Of a stretch of 40,683 nucleotides of DNA, positions 26,120 through 34,485 are shown piece after piece (positions within the stretch are counted from its first letter, which is position 1; the number at the start of each line of letters is the position of its first letter). Under the pieces are notes generated by a model. The model did no database searches. It was not told where the DNA came from and saw only the letters and a list, made by a program, of their open reading frames with translations. Location of the stretch: assembly GCA_028282065.1 (NCBI GenBank), contig JANQIR010000263.1:1-40683 (forward strand). The letters are read 5' to 3'. The DNA is from Aestuariivirgaceae bacterium (lineage in GTDB: Bacteria; Pseudomonadota; Alphaproteobacteria; Rhizobiales; Aestuariivirgaceae). A program made the translations under genes and the position numbers.

Positions 26120-28489
26120 ATGAGCATGGTTGATATGACAATCGCCGGAAATTTCCTCAGGGCCGTTCTGGCTGGCTTGGCGTTCCTTCTGGCGTGCGCC
26201 GCTCCCGCAATATCTGCGGACACATCACAGTCCGAACTGGCCAGGTCGCTAAAGCCGATTATTGAAAAAGCGCAAAAATCCGGGGCGACGGTGATTGTCG
26301 TCGGCCCTGGCAGCTCAGGCAAGGCCAAGAAGAAAGCTTCAACAGGGCCTTCCGTGCGTGAACAGATTGTCGAGTTCCGCAGCCGCACGCGCGCCATGCT
26401 CCTGGACATTGGCAATATGCCGTCCAAGATCGGCCAAACGCTGAGCGATGCCGAATCCGGGAACACATTGCTATGGATGCTCTACGCGGTCCTTCTGGCC
26501 GGTATTGCACTGGGTGCTGGATATTTTACCGCCGGCAAGGTCGACAAGTGGGCCAAGGATCAGTTTAAGGGAACATACCGCCCGGACCCGGAAACCCGCA
26601 CTGAGCGCCTGTACTATCTGCTGATGCGGGGCGTTCTGATGAGTGTTGCCGTGGGCATTCTGGCCGTGGTGGCTCTGACTGTCGTCTATCTGATCGAACC
26701 GGGCGCAACGGCCATCCACAAGACCGCCGTGACCATCGTGGTTGCTTATGTGGTTTTCCGTCTGGTGCGTATCGTGTTTTTCAACATTCTCACACCGGAT
26801 GCGCCGTCGCACCGCCTCCTTGCCTTCAGCGACCAGGCTGCCAATAAGATCAATCGCCGTCTTGTGCAGGTGTTCACGCTCATCATCGTCGTGTTGGCGG
26901 TATGTAACTGGATGGACCAGCTCGGTCTCGATCAAAATGCACATAAATTGCTGTTGAGTCTGGGCTCGCTGATGGCAGTCCTTGCTCTCAGCGCTGTTTT
27001 CTGGCGCTACCGCGAGGTGTTCGCCAATGCCATCCGAGGTGGCGCTGAGCCTGCTGAGTGCGGCGTGTTGGTCCGGTTCATTGCGGGCTACTGGCATCTC
27101 TTCGCTGTCATATACCTTGCAGTTGCCTGGGTCGTCGCGACCTTCAGGTTGATCATGGACTATCCGGCAGTGTTCGGTCTGGTGGGCGGTCCTGTCTATA
27201 TTCTGGTCGCAGGCCTGATTGTCTATGCCATCGCGCTTCTGATTGTCGATCGCCTGTTCCGGCGCAGAAGGGAGGCGCAGCAGGCCAGAAAAGAGGCAGA
27301 GCAGGCTGAGCGGGAAGGGACTGCCGAAGAACCCACGATCATCGAATCCGTAGCAGAAGAACAGGCAGACGGCGAGGCGGCCGAACTGGATGCAGAAGAA
27401 GAAGTCACGACGGGCCGGGACAAGATCCGCGTTGGCGCATCGCCGTTCCAGCCGCTGGTCGAACACGCCTGCGGTGTGGTGATTTTCATTGCCGGCATCA
27501 GCATGCTCGCCTCGGTATGGGGCGTTGATTTCTTCGGCGAGGAGGGCTTCTTCGTCAATATGATCGATATCGGCATCATCGTGTTCATGGCCTATTTCAG
27601 CTATCGCGCCGTTGAAATTTGGGTGGATGCCAAGCGGGCCGAAGAAGGCGATGTCGACGGCCAGTTACCGGGCGAAGCCGAGGGGCCGGGCGGCAAGGGG
27701 CAGTCACGTCTGGTGACATTGCTGCCGATTTTCAGGAATTTCCTGCTGATTACCATCGTCGTGATTTCCGGCATGATTGTGCTGTCGGAGCTCGGCGTGG
27801 ACATCGGCCCGCTGTTCGCCGGCGCCGGAGTCGTCGGCCTGGCCATCGGTTTCGGTGCGCAGACACTGATCCGCGATATCTTCTCCGGTGCCTTCTTCCT
27901 TATGGACGATGCATTCAGAAAGGGTGAGTACATAGATATCGGCACCGCAAAGGGCATGGTGGAGAAGATTTCGATCCGGTCATTCCAACTGCGTCATCAC
28001 AACGGGCCGCTCAACACCATCCCCTTTGGGGAAATCAAGCAGCTGACCAACTATTCCCGTGACTGGGTCATGATGAAGCTTCCGTTGCGTGTCACTTATG
28101 ACACCGATATCGAGCAGGTTCGCAAGCTCATCAAACGGTTGGGTCAGGACCTGTTGCAGGATGAGGAACTGGGGCCGAAATTCCTGCAGCCGCTCAAGTC
28201 TCAAGGTGTCATTCAGATGGACGACTCTGCGATGATTATCCGGGTCAAGTTCATGACGCGGCCTGGCGACCAGTTCGGCGTGCGCAACAAAGTCTACACC
28301 CGCATCCGGGAGCTGTTCGAGGAAAAGGGCATCAAGTTCGCGCACCGCGAGGTCACCGTGCGGGTTGCCGACGATACCGGCAAGCTGAACGAAAAGGAAA
28401 AAGAAGCAGTTGCCGGCGCCGTATTGCCGGCGATCGAGCAGAACCAGCAACAGGCCGCCGCCCAGGCGGCCAAGGCCGACGATCTCTGA
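26120..28489 (+). CDS. Large mechanosensitive channel of the MscS family
   Basis: A 789-residue inner-membrane protein with a predicted signal (FLRAVLAGLAFLLACAAPAISA) and about ten or eleven membrane helices. The pore helix and MscS domain lie in the last third: GPLFAGAGVVGLAIGFGAQTLIRDIFSGAFFLMDDAFRKGEYIDI, then the beta domain with IPFGEIKQLTNYSRDW. A long charged cytoplasmic loop rich in Glu and Ala (about residues 405-455) separates two groups of helices. It releases solutes under osmotic downshock. The extended N-terminal region resembles the larger MscS relatives. ATG at 26120 is preceded by GGGACACGG; later ATGs at 26126 and 26135 are possible. It stands alone between divergent purL and convergent araC-type genes. 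Confidence 0.88.
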   Translation: MSMVDMTIAGNFLRAVLAGLAFLLACAAPAISADTSQSELARSLKPIIEKAQKSGATVIVVGPGSSGKAKKKASTGPSVREQIVEFRSRTRAMLLDIGNMPSKIGQTLSDAESGNTLLWMLYAVLLAGIALGAGYFTAGKVDKWAKDQFKGTYRPDPETRTERLYYLLMRGVLMSVAVGILAVVALTVVYLIEPGATAIHKTAVTIVVAYVVFRLVRIVFFNILTPDAPSHRLLAFSDQAANKINRRLVQVFTLIIVVLAVCNWMDQLGLDQNAHKLLLSLGSLMAVLALSAVFWRYREVFANAIRGGAEPAECGVLVRFIAGYWHLFAVIYLAVAWVVATFRLIMDYPAVFGLVGGPVYILVAGLIVYAIALLIVDRLFRRRREAQQARKEAEQAEREGTAEEPTIIESVAEEQADGEAAELDAEEEVTTGRDKIRVGASPFQPLVEHACGVVIFIAGISMLASVWGVDFFGEEGFFVNMIDIGIIVFMAYFSYRAVEIWVDAKRAEEGDVDGQLPGEAEGPGGKGQSRLVTLLPIFRNFLLITIVVISGMIVLSELGVDIGPLFAGAGVVGLAIGFGAQTLIRDIFSGAFFLMDDAFRKGEYIDIGTAKGMVEKISIRSFQLRHHNGPLNTIPFGEIKQLTNYSRDWVMMKLPLRVTYDTDIEQVRKLIKRLGQDLLQDEELGPKFLQPLKSQGVIQMDDSAMIIRVKFMTRPGDQFGVRNKVYTRIRELFEEKGIKFAHREVTVRVADDTGKLNEKEKEAVAGAVLPAIEQNQQQAAAQAAKADDL

Positions 28490-28563
28490 ACCAAGCTGAT
28501 TTGAGCTGAGTTAGGCAACAGTCATCAAACATGCTCCAGCTTCCCAGAATTCATCGGGAGCGG

Positions 28564-29340
28564 TCAGGTGCAGAACTCGGTTGGGCTGCGCCCGAGGGTG
28601 CGGCGAAACATATAGCTGAATGCGCTTGACGATGCATAGCCCATGTCAAACGCGACCGAGCTTACCTTCTCGCCGGCGGCAAGCCTCGAAATGGCATGAA
28701 GCACACGTGCATGACGCAACCAGCGCGATGGCGGCATTCCCGTTTCTGCGGCAAACAGTCGTTCGATGGTCTTGCGGCTGGCAGGGGCGTCGGCGAGCCA
28801 GGCATCAACCGATTCAACGACGCCGGGATCGTCAAGGGCCGCTTGGGCGAGCCGGCGAATTCGGTAGTCCTGCGGCACGGCGATCGACAACGGCACGTCG
28901 GGGGCCGCGGCAAGTTCATGACGCAGGAGATCATGAAGTATGTCGTTGTGCCTGTTGGTGCGGGCTGCGCCGTTGTCGGGCATGGTCTCGGATATCAAAG
29001 CGCTCAGCAATGGCGTCATCGCCATGATCCGGCATTCAGAGCCTATCTTCTCGGCTTCGTCCCGACGCACGTCGACATAGCGCATCTCGTTGTTCGATCC
29101 GTAGCGCATCCAGTGCGCAACGTCCGGCGGAATCCACAAAGTCATCGCCGGGCTCAGCAAGAGGATACGTCCCGGCGTTCCGACATACATGGACCCTGAA
29201 GCTGCCGAGATGAGTTGCCCGAAGTCATGGGCATGCCAGCCGTAGCTCTCTCCGGATGCCGGCATGACTGTTTCACCCACATAGCGCGATACGCACGTTT
29301 CGCAGGAAGCATTCAGAGGGTGATGTTTGGGGTTTGTCAT
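28564..29340 (-). CDS. AraC-family transcriptional regulator
   Basis: A 258-residue regulator. The N-terminal cupin-like sensor part has WHAHDFGQLISAASGSMYVGTPGRILLLSPAMTLWIPPDVAHWM. The C-terminal double helix-turn-helix is visible from SRKTIERLFAAETGMPPSRWLRHARVLHAI, then VSSVAFDMGYASSSAFSYMFRRTLGRSPTEF. It is divergent from an MFS transporter gene with a 24-base dyad between them, so it most likely controls that transporter. The ribosome site is weak (AAAGATC). Confidence 0.9.
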   Translation of the reverse strand: MTNPKHHPLNASCETCVSRYVGETVMPASGESYGWHAHDFGQLISAASGSMYVGTPGRILLLSPAMTLWIPPDVAHWMRYGSNNEMRYVDVRRDEAEKIGSECRIMAMTPLLSALISETMPDNGAARTNRHNDILHDLLRHELAAAPDVPLSIAVPQDYRIRRLAQAALDDPGVVESVDAWLADAPASRKTIERLFAAETGMPPSRWLRHARVLHAISRLAAGEKVSSVAFDMGYASSSAFSYMFRRTLGRSPTEFCT

Positions 29341-29367
29341 GATCTTTGACGATTTTTAGATGTAATT

Positions 29368-29391
29368 TGTCTGAATGTCGACTGTCAGACA
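29368..29391. promoter_or_regulatory. Candidate operator between the araC-type and MFS genes
   Basis: Dyad TGTCTGA-N10-TCAGACA whose spacer is centred on GTCGAC; 10 of 12 base pairs are symmetric. It lies 27 bases from the regulator start in the divergent intergenic region. Confidence 0.5.
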
Positions 29392-29479
29392 TGCCGCGCT
29401 GACCTAGTGTTCTGATCCCGGGATGCGCGTGCGTTCTTTGCGCCATATCCGCAACTTTGGATCAGAGCTTGCCGTTGCC

Positions 29480-30679
29480 ATGAAGCACCGCACCTTACTG
29501 ACATGGCTCGCATTGGGCCATTTCGCAAACGATTTCCCCATTGCCTCGCTGTGGCTGATTGTGCCGACTGCCGGCATTGCGATGGGGCTTTCGCCAGCTG
29601 AAGTCGGTCTGTTGTTCACAATCTGCAATATCGGCGGTGCGCTCGCCTATCTGCCGGCTGGAATACTCACCGATCACGTTTCAGACCGTGGGCGGTTGCT
29701 GGTTGCCACGTTCTGGTGGGTCGCCATAGGTTATGCACTGGCTGCCACGGCGCCGGGATTCTGGTCTCTCGCACTCTTGCTCGCCATTGCAGGCATGGGC
29801 GATGCGGCATGGCATCCTATTGCCACGGGCGTGCTCACGCGCGAGAACAGGCAGCGACGTGCGCACGTGCTTGGCATTCATGCCATCGGTGGCTCGCTGG
29901 CCGAGGTCCTGTCACCGCTCGCAGTCGGTTTTCTCCTTGCGTATGTCGATTGGCGCGTGGCGCTGGCGATCACGGTCATTCCTGCCGCATTCATTGGCGT
30001 GTGTTTCTTTTGGGTGGCGCGCGGCGTTCCGCGTGTTGAGGGCAAGCCGGTCAGCAAACAGGACATACTCGGCCTTCTCGACATGTGGCGGCAGCGCAAT
30101 GGCCTGCGCATGGTGGCGATGATCTGCTTCTACAACATGGCGCTGATGGCGCTCCTCAGTATGATCCCGCTTTTTCTTGCAGATCAGCATGGATTCGGGC
30201 CGGGGGCGGCCGGCATCGCATTCTCAAGCATGCTGATCATAGGGGCATTGGCACAGCCCTGGGTTGGTAAGATCTCCGATATCGCCGGCCGTCGGCCCGT
30301 CGTGGTGCTTGGCAATCTTGTAGCGGCTGTGGCGATCGGTGTGCTGGTCTTGCAGCATTCGCTGTGGACCATGATCGCTGCGATGATGGTTGCGGTTGCT
30401 GCGCTGGACGCAATCCGCGCCGCTATTCTCGCAAGTGCGGTCGATCACACCGACCGCAGCGAAGGATCGACATTGGGGCTTGCCTTTGTATTGTTGGACG
30501 GAATTGGCGCGCTCGGCGCGGTGCTTGCCGGCGTTGCGGCGGGGATCTCGTGGCCGCATATGTTCGGCCTTGCCGCAGCCTTCTCGCTGACTGCGGCAGC
30601 GCTTGGTTTCGTCACGGTTTTTGCGGGCTCGGCGGCCACTGTCGCTACCGGGACGGCAAACAGAATTGATTCAACCTAA
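29480..30679 (+). CDS. MFS transporter, fosmidomycin-resistance-like
   Basis: A 399-residue major-facilitator protein with about 12 membrane helices. Between helices 2 and 3 the A-motif reads PAGILTDHVSDRGRLLV and a second copy appears as VGKISDIAGRRPVVVLGN. The opening LGHFANDFPIASLWLIVPTAGIAMGLSPAEVGLLFT resembles Fsr-like efflux proteins. The substrate is unknown. I chose the ATG at 29480 from where the first helix begins; the frame extends to 29423 (418 residues), with a basic N-terminal tail and no better ribosome site. It is probably regulated by the divergent AraC-type gene. Confidence 0.85.
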   Translation: MKHRTLLTWLALGHFANDFPIASLWLIVPTAGIAMGLSPAEVGLLFTICNIGGALAYLPAGILTDHVSDRGRLLVATFWWVAIGYALAATAPGFWSLALLLAIAGMGDAAWHPIATGVLTRENRQRRAHVLGIHAIGGSLAEVLSPLAVGFLLAYVDWRVALAITVIPAAFIGVCFFWVARGVPRVEGKPVSKQDILGLLDMWRQRNGLRMVAMICFYNMALMALLSMIPLFLADQHGFGPGAAGIAFSSMLIIGALAQPWVGKISDIAGRRPVVVLGNLVAAVAIGVLVLQHSLWTMIAAMMVAVAALDAIRAAILASAVDHTDRSEGSTLGLAFVLLDGIGALGAVLAGVAAGISWPHMFGLAAAFSLTAAALGFVTVFAGSAATVATGTANRIDST

Positions 30680-30705
30680 CTGCAAAGCGCTCTAACTGCG
30701 CAAAT

Positions 30706-31377
30706 TCAATGGCTCATCTGGTTCAGCAGCGACTCGAACAGCGCCCGGCACTCCGAACCGCCATGTAGTGCCTCTATGCGGTTCTCGGGATGCGGCATCA
30801 TGCCGATGACGTTTCCGGCCTCGTTGACGATGCCGGCGATGTCGTTCACCGAGCCGTTTGGGTTGGTGCCGTCTGTATATCGGAAGACAACCCTGCCGGT
30901 GTCCTCCAGCCGGCGGACCGTCTCCTCTGCGGCAAAGTAGTTTCCATCGCCATGTGCGACAGGACACGGCACTGTGTCGCCGACGGACATACCGCGAGTG
31001 AAAAACGTCGAGGCGTTCTCAACCCGTAGCTGCACCGTCCGGCATACGAATTTCAGACCGGCATTGCGCATCAGCGCACCGGGCAGAAGTCCGGCCTCAA
31101 TGAGAATCTGGAACCCGTTGCAGACCCCAAGAACGTTCACACCGCGTTTGGCCTGGCGTACAAGCTCGTCCGTTGCGGCAGAGCGCGCCGCAATGGCGCC
31201 GCAGCGCAAGTAGTCGCCATAGGAAAACCCACCGGGAATGACGATCAGGTCGACATCGGGGATGTCTTTCTCGGTGTGCCAGACATTGACAGGCGCCCGC
31301 CCGGTAACCGCCTCCAGCGCCATGATCATGTCACTTTCCCGGTTAAGGCCGGGATAGGTGATGACCGCACTCTTCAT
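30706..31377 (-). CDS. purQ: Phosphoribosylformylglycinamidine synthase I (glutaminase subunit)
   Basis: A 223-residue class I glutamine amidotransferase that supplies ammonia to PurL. The nucleophile is C86 in [11 protein letters not shown], and the His and Glu of the triad lie in [12 protein letters not shown] near the C-terminus. Sequence [16 protein letters not shown] at the start is typical. GGAG lies seven bases before the ATG. It follows purS by 40 bases. Unlike the usual order, purL is not next; three unrelated genes lie between. Confidence 0.96.
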   Translation of the reverse strand: MKSAVITYPGLNRESDMIMALEAVTGRAPVNVWHTEKDIPDVDLIVIPGGFSYGDYLRCGAIAARSAATDELVRQAKRGVNVLGVCNGFQILIEAGLLPGALMRNAGLKFVCRTVQLRVENASTFFTRGMSVGDTVPCPVAHGDGNYFAAEETVRRLEDTGRVVFRYTDGTNPNGSVNDIAGIVNEAGNVIGMMPHPENRIEALHGGSECRALFESLLNQMSH

Positions 31378-31417
31378 CGGCAGGCTCCACTGTCTGCGGG
31401 GGCTGTACCTGGCCCGC

Positions 31418-31657
31418 TCATGACACCTTTACGGAGTAGTTTTCAATCACCGTATTGGCGAGAAGCTTGTCGCACATGTCGTTGACAGCCGCTTCAGCGG
31501 CCTGCGCGTCGCCGCCTTCTATATCAAGCTCGATGTATTTGCCTTGACGGACGTTGCTGACACCGGGAAACCCCAATGACGACAAGGCGCCTTCGATGGC
31601 CTTGCCCTGCGGGTCCAGAACGCCGTTCTTCAGTGTGATTGTAATTCTTGCCTTCAT
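31418..31657 (-). CDS. purS: Phosphoribosylformylglycinamidine synthase subunit PurS
   Basis: A 79-residue structural subunit that bridges PurL and PurQ. The family pattern is present: [29 protein letters not shown] and the second beta strand [15 protein letters not shown], then a C-terminal helix ending VIENYSVKV. Start ATG at 31657 with AGCGGAAC upstream. It lies 28 bases after purC and 40 before purQ. Confidence 0.95.
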   Translation of the reverse strand: MKARITITLKNGVLDPQGKAIEGALSSLGFPGVSNVRQGKYIELDIEGGDAQAAEAAVNDMCDKLLANTVIENYSVKVS

Positions 31658-31685
31658 CGTTCCGCTATTCGTCGCAATGCTGTTT

Positions 31686-32459
31686 TCAATCGCTTTTCAC
31701 CAGGACAGGTTTGCTGCGCTCGCCGTTATTGCTTTCTGTAAGGATTCCCAGGCGCCTGGCAACCTCCTGATAGGCTTCGACCAGCCCGCCAAGGTCGCGG
31801 CGAAACCGGTCCTTATCGAGTTTATCGCTGGTCTGCAGATCCCATAAACGGCACGAATCCGGTGAAATCTCATCAGCCAGAACGACACGCACCGTGTCGT
31901 TCTCGAAAAGCCGGCCGAACTCGAGCTTGAAGTCGACAAGCTTGATCCCGATGCCGAGAAACAGGCCGCTCAGGAAATCGTTGATACGGATCGACAGGGC
32001 CATGATGTCATCCAGCTCTTGCGGCGTCGCCCATCCGAAGGCCGTAACGTGTTCTTCTGCCACCAGCGGGTCGCCCAGCTCATCATTCTTGTAACAGAAT
32101 TCAATAATAGAGCGCGGCAGCACCGTTCCTTCATCCAGCCCGAGACGCTTTGACAGCGTGCCCGCCGCAACATTCCTGACGATCACTTCCAGGGGAATAA
32201 TTTCGACTTCGCGGATCAATTGCTCACGCATATTGAGCCGTTTGATGAAGTGGGTTGGCAGGCCGATCTCGTTCAACCGGTTGAATATCAGCTCCGAGAT
32301 CCGGTTATTGATCACGCCTTTGCCTTCGATGACGGCCTTCTTCTGCGCGTTGTGGGCGGTGGCGTCATCCTTGTAGTGCACGATCAGGGTGCCTGGCTCT
32401 GGGCCCTCATAAAGGATTTTTGCCTTGCCCTCATAGATGCGGCGGCGGCGCTGGTTCAT
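31686..32459 (-). CDS. purC: Phosphoribosylaminoimidazole-succinocarboxamide synthase
   Basis: A 257-residue SAICAR synthase, joining aspartate to CAIR in purine synthesis. Marks: [34 protein letters not shown] near the start, [14 protein letters not shown] and [26 protein letters not shown] at 32459 follows GAGGAAAA. It leads purC-purS-purQ and is divergent from the ATPase zeta subunit gene, an arrangement I recall as common in Hyphomicrobiales. Confidence 0.96.
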   Translation of the reverse strand: MNQRRRRIYEGKAKILYEGPEPGTLIVHYKDDATAHNAQKKAVIEGKGVINNRISELIFNRLNEIGLPTHFIKRLNMREQLIREVEIIPLEVIVRNVAAGTLSKRLGLDEGTVLPRSIIEFCYKNDELGDPLVAEEHVTAFGWATPQELDDIMALSIRINDFLSGLFLGIGIKLVDFKLEFGRLFENDTVRVVLADEISPDSCRLWDLQTSDKLDKDRFRRDLGGLVEAYQEVARRLGILTESNNGERSKPVLVKSD

Positions 32460-32513
32460 GCCGGTTTTCCTCGTTGGAACAGGGATGGCTTGCAGCCCGC
32501 AGATGTTGTGCAC

Positions 32514-32792
32514 ATGTCAGCGGATGATAGATGTCACAGGGCCTTGCGCATCCGGTGGCACGGTCAGCCCAGCCACGACCCACGGCTACAATGTTTGTAC
32601 AAACTCATTGACGCGTGTGGCGACAATTGGCGGGCGGCCTGGCAAAAGTCAACCGAATTATTGGGGTATGCCCTGAGGCAAAATTGCACCCCGGGCAAGG
32701 CATGCGCGGTTGAATTGCCGGGCACCCGGCGCTATCTGTTCTTTCATGAACATGGGCGCCGCTGGCGCGATAGGGAGTTGTACATCCGATGA
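32514..32792 (+). CDS. Possible small CDS overlapping the zeta subunit gene
   Basis: A 92-codon frame from ATG at 32514 whose TGA overlaps the ATG of the zeta subunit gene in an ATGA junction. The product ends [20 protein letters not shown]. Against it: rare Arg and Leu codons (AGA, AGG, CTA, TTA), no clear ribosome site, no family I recognise, and a good promoter for the next gene inside it at 32710-32738. I consider it doubtful. Confidence 0.22.
   Translation: MSADDRCHRALRIRWHGQPSHDPRLQCLYKLIDACGDNWRAAWQKSTELLGYALRQNCTPGKACAVELPGTRRYLFFHEHGRRWRDRELYIR
32593..32604. promoter_or_regulatory. 12-base palindrome between purC and the zeta subunit gene
   Basis: Perfect palindrome GTTTGTACAAAC, about 134 bases from the purC start in the divergent intergenic region. 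It could be an operator for one or both directions. Confidence 0.35.
32710..32738 (+). promoter_or_regulatory. Candidate promoter of the zeta subunit gene
   Basis: TTGAAT (32710-32715), 17-base spacer, TATCTG (32733-32738), about 50 bases before the start codon. Confidence 0.45.
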
Positions 32793-33112
32793 GCAGTTTC
32801 GAAAAACGCGAAGAAGGTTTCGAGCGCAAGTTCGTGCATGACGAGGAGCTCAGATTTAAAGCCAATGCACGACGCAACAAGCTTCTAGGCTTGTGGGCGG
32901 CCGAGAAGATGGGCATTAGCGGCGATGCGGCTGAGGCTTATGCCAAGGAGGTTATCAAGGCGGACTTTGAGGAAGCTGGTGATGACGATGTCTTCCGCAA
33001 AGTGCGGGGTGATTTTGACGCCAAGGGTGTCGATCAGTCCGATCATCAGATCCGCCGGACAATGGACGAGCTGATGGCTAAGGCGGTCGACCAGATTCAA
33101 AACGAAGCCTGA
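32789..33112 (+). CDS. F1F0-ATPase inhibitor zeta subunit (DUF1476)
   Basis: A 107-residue protein matching the alphaproteobacterial zeta subunit, which binds F1 and blocks its rotation in the ATP-hydrolysing direction. The N-terminal inhibitory part has FEKREEGFERKFVHDEELRFKANARRNKLLG, followed by WAAEKMGISGDAAEAYAKEVI and the C-terminal helices. No signal or membrane segment, so cytoplasmic. A promoter with 17-base spacing lies just upstream and a terminator just downstream, indicating a single-gene message. Confidence 0.95.
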   Translation: MSSFEKREEGFERKFVHDEELRFKANARRNKLLGLWAAEKMGISGDAAEAYAKEVIKADFEEAGDDDVFRKVRGDFDAKGVDQSDHQIRRTMDELMAKAVDQIQNEA

Positions 33113-33149
33113 GCCTCCAGGAACTGCATTGATAAAGAGCACGCCTCAC

Positions 33150-33183
33150 AAACGGCTCGCCAATGACGGGCCGTTTTGTTTTT
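33150..33183 (+). terminator. Rho-independent terminator after the zeta subunit gene
   Basis: Stem AACGGCTCG / CGGGCCGTT with one G-T pair and a seven-base loop, followed by TTGTTTTTG. Confidence 0.85.
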
Positions 33184-33211
33184 GCCTGTGCCGTACAGGG
33201 GCGGCAGGCCG

Positions 33212-34468
33212 ATGACGCCCCGGGCCAGCACAATCGTGGCCGCGTTTTGGCTTTGCCTGTCGGCAGTTGCCGTGTCCGGTCCGGTCGCCCGTGCGCAACC
33301 GGACGCCAACGAGATTGGCGGTTGGATAACCGAAAATCTCTTGAGCGACGATGAGCTGTCGAAAAGTTGTGCCGAGGCGGGTTACTTCAACAGGAAGCCG
33401 GACCAACTCGACCTGATGATCGGCCAGATGATCATGGTCGGATTTACCGGCACGCGGCCGAACGATCCCGGTACACAAATCCTGCACCGGTTGGTGAGCC
33501 GTGGCTTCTTAGGGGGCGTCTTCTTTGCCGGGCACAACATCACCGGTAAGGATCAGATCCGTAATCTTACCGAGCACTTCGCGAATGCCGCGACGCCATC
33601 GGCGCCATTGCTCGGACTGGATCAGGAAGGCGGTTTTGTCCAGAGGCTGACCCGCAAGACCGGGCACGGCAATTGGTTGGCGGCACAGCGCGTTGCCGGC
33701 AAGATGAGCCCGCAAAGGGCTTACGCCTATTATCGCACTTTAGCGCGGCAGGTTGCAGGAGCAGGGTTCAATGTCAATTTCGGGCCGGTGGTGGATCTCG
33801 ATGTTACGGGCCGGAAGAACCCAATCATTGGCAGGCAGCAGCGCAGCTATGGGAATGACCAGGCCGTCGTGACGAGCTATGCGAGAGCCTTTGTCCGAGC
33901 ACACCGTGATTTTGGGGTCCTTACCTCCGCCAAGCATTTCCCCGGCCATGGCAGTTCGTTGAAGGATAGCCATAAGGGTTTTACCAGCATTCCCCGATGG
34001 GATCCGGTGCGCGAACTCCACCCATACCGGCAACTTGCCAAACTGGATTCCAGTGGCAGGCCGGGCGTGGATATGATCATGGTGGGGCACCTGCACAATC
34101 CGTCTTATTCGGCAAATTCCAAGCCGGCCACGCTGGAATATGCCGCGGTTCATGACCTGATACGCCGCGATCTTTCGTTTACTGGTGTCACCATTACCGA
34201 TGACATGCAGATGCGCGCTATCCGTGACAACTACGACTGGCGCATCGCCGCGGTGGACGCGGTCAAAGCTGGCAATGACATTCTGCTTTTCGCCAATATT
34301 GACCAGCCCGATCCGGGTCTTGCCTGTAAATTGCACCGCGTGATGGTGCGCGCGGTGCTAAGCGACGACATTTCACGCATGACGGTCGCGCGAAGCCACG
34401 CGCGCATTCAGGCCATGAAAGCATGGCTGACGCGGTCTGAAAGGCCCGATAAGGACAAAGGGCAATAA
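33212..34468 (+). CDS. Secreted glycoside hydrolase family 3, beta-N-acetylhexosaminidase-like
   Basis: A 418-residue hydrolase with a signal peptide (IVAAFWLCLSAVAVSGPVARA). The GH3 N-terminal barrel is clear: LLGLDQEGGFVQRL, the KHFPGHG motif, and the nucleophile region VTITDDMQMRAI. NagZ-type enzymes carry the KHFPGHG loop with an acid-base His and remove GlcNAc from muropeptides, but they are normally cytoplasmic; this one appears exported. Sugar specificity is not certain. ATG at 33212 with GGCAGG upstream. It converges on rne with 17 bases between the stops. Confidence 0.87.
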   Translation: MTPRASTIVAAFWLCLSAVAVSGPVARAQPDANEIGGWITENLLSDDELSKSCAEAGYFNRKPDQLDLMIGQMIMVGFTGTRPNDPGTQILHRLVSRGFLGGVFFAGHNITGKDQIRNLTEHFANAATPSAPLLGLDQEGGFVQRLTRKTGHGNWLAAQRVAGKMSPQRAYAYYRTLARQVAGAGFNVNFGPVVDLDVTGRKNPIIGRQQRSYGNDQAVVTSYARAFVRAHRDFGVLTSAKHFPGHGSSLKDSHKGFTSIPRWDPVRELHPYRQLAKLDSSGRPGVDMIMVGHLHNPSYSANSKPATLEYAAVHDLIRRDLSFTGVTITDDMQMRAIRDNYDWRIAAVDAVKAGNDILLFANIDQPDPGLACKLHRVMVRAVLSDDISRMTVARSHARIQAMKAWLTRSERPDKDKGQ

Positions 34469-34485
34469 AACGCCGCCCTTCGCGC

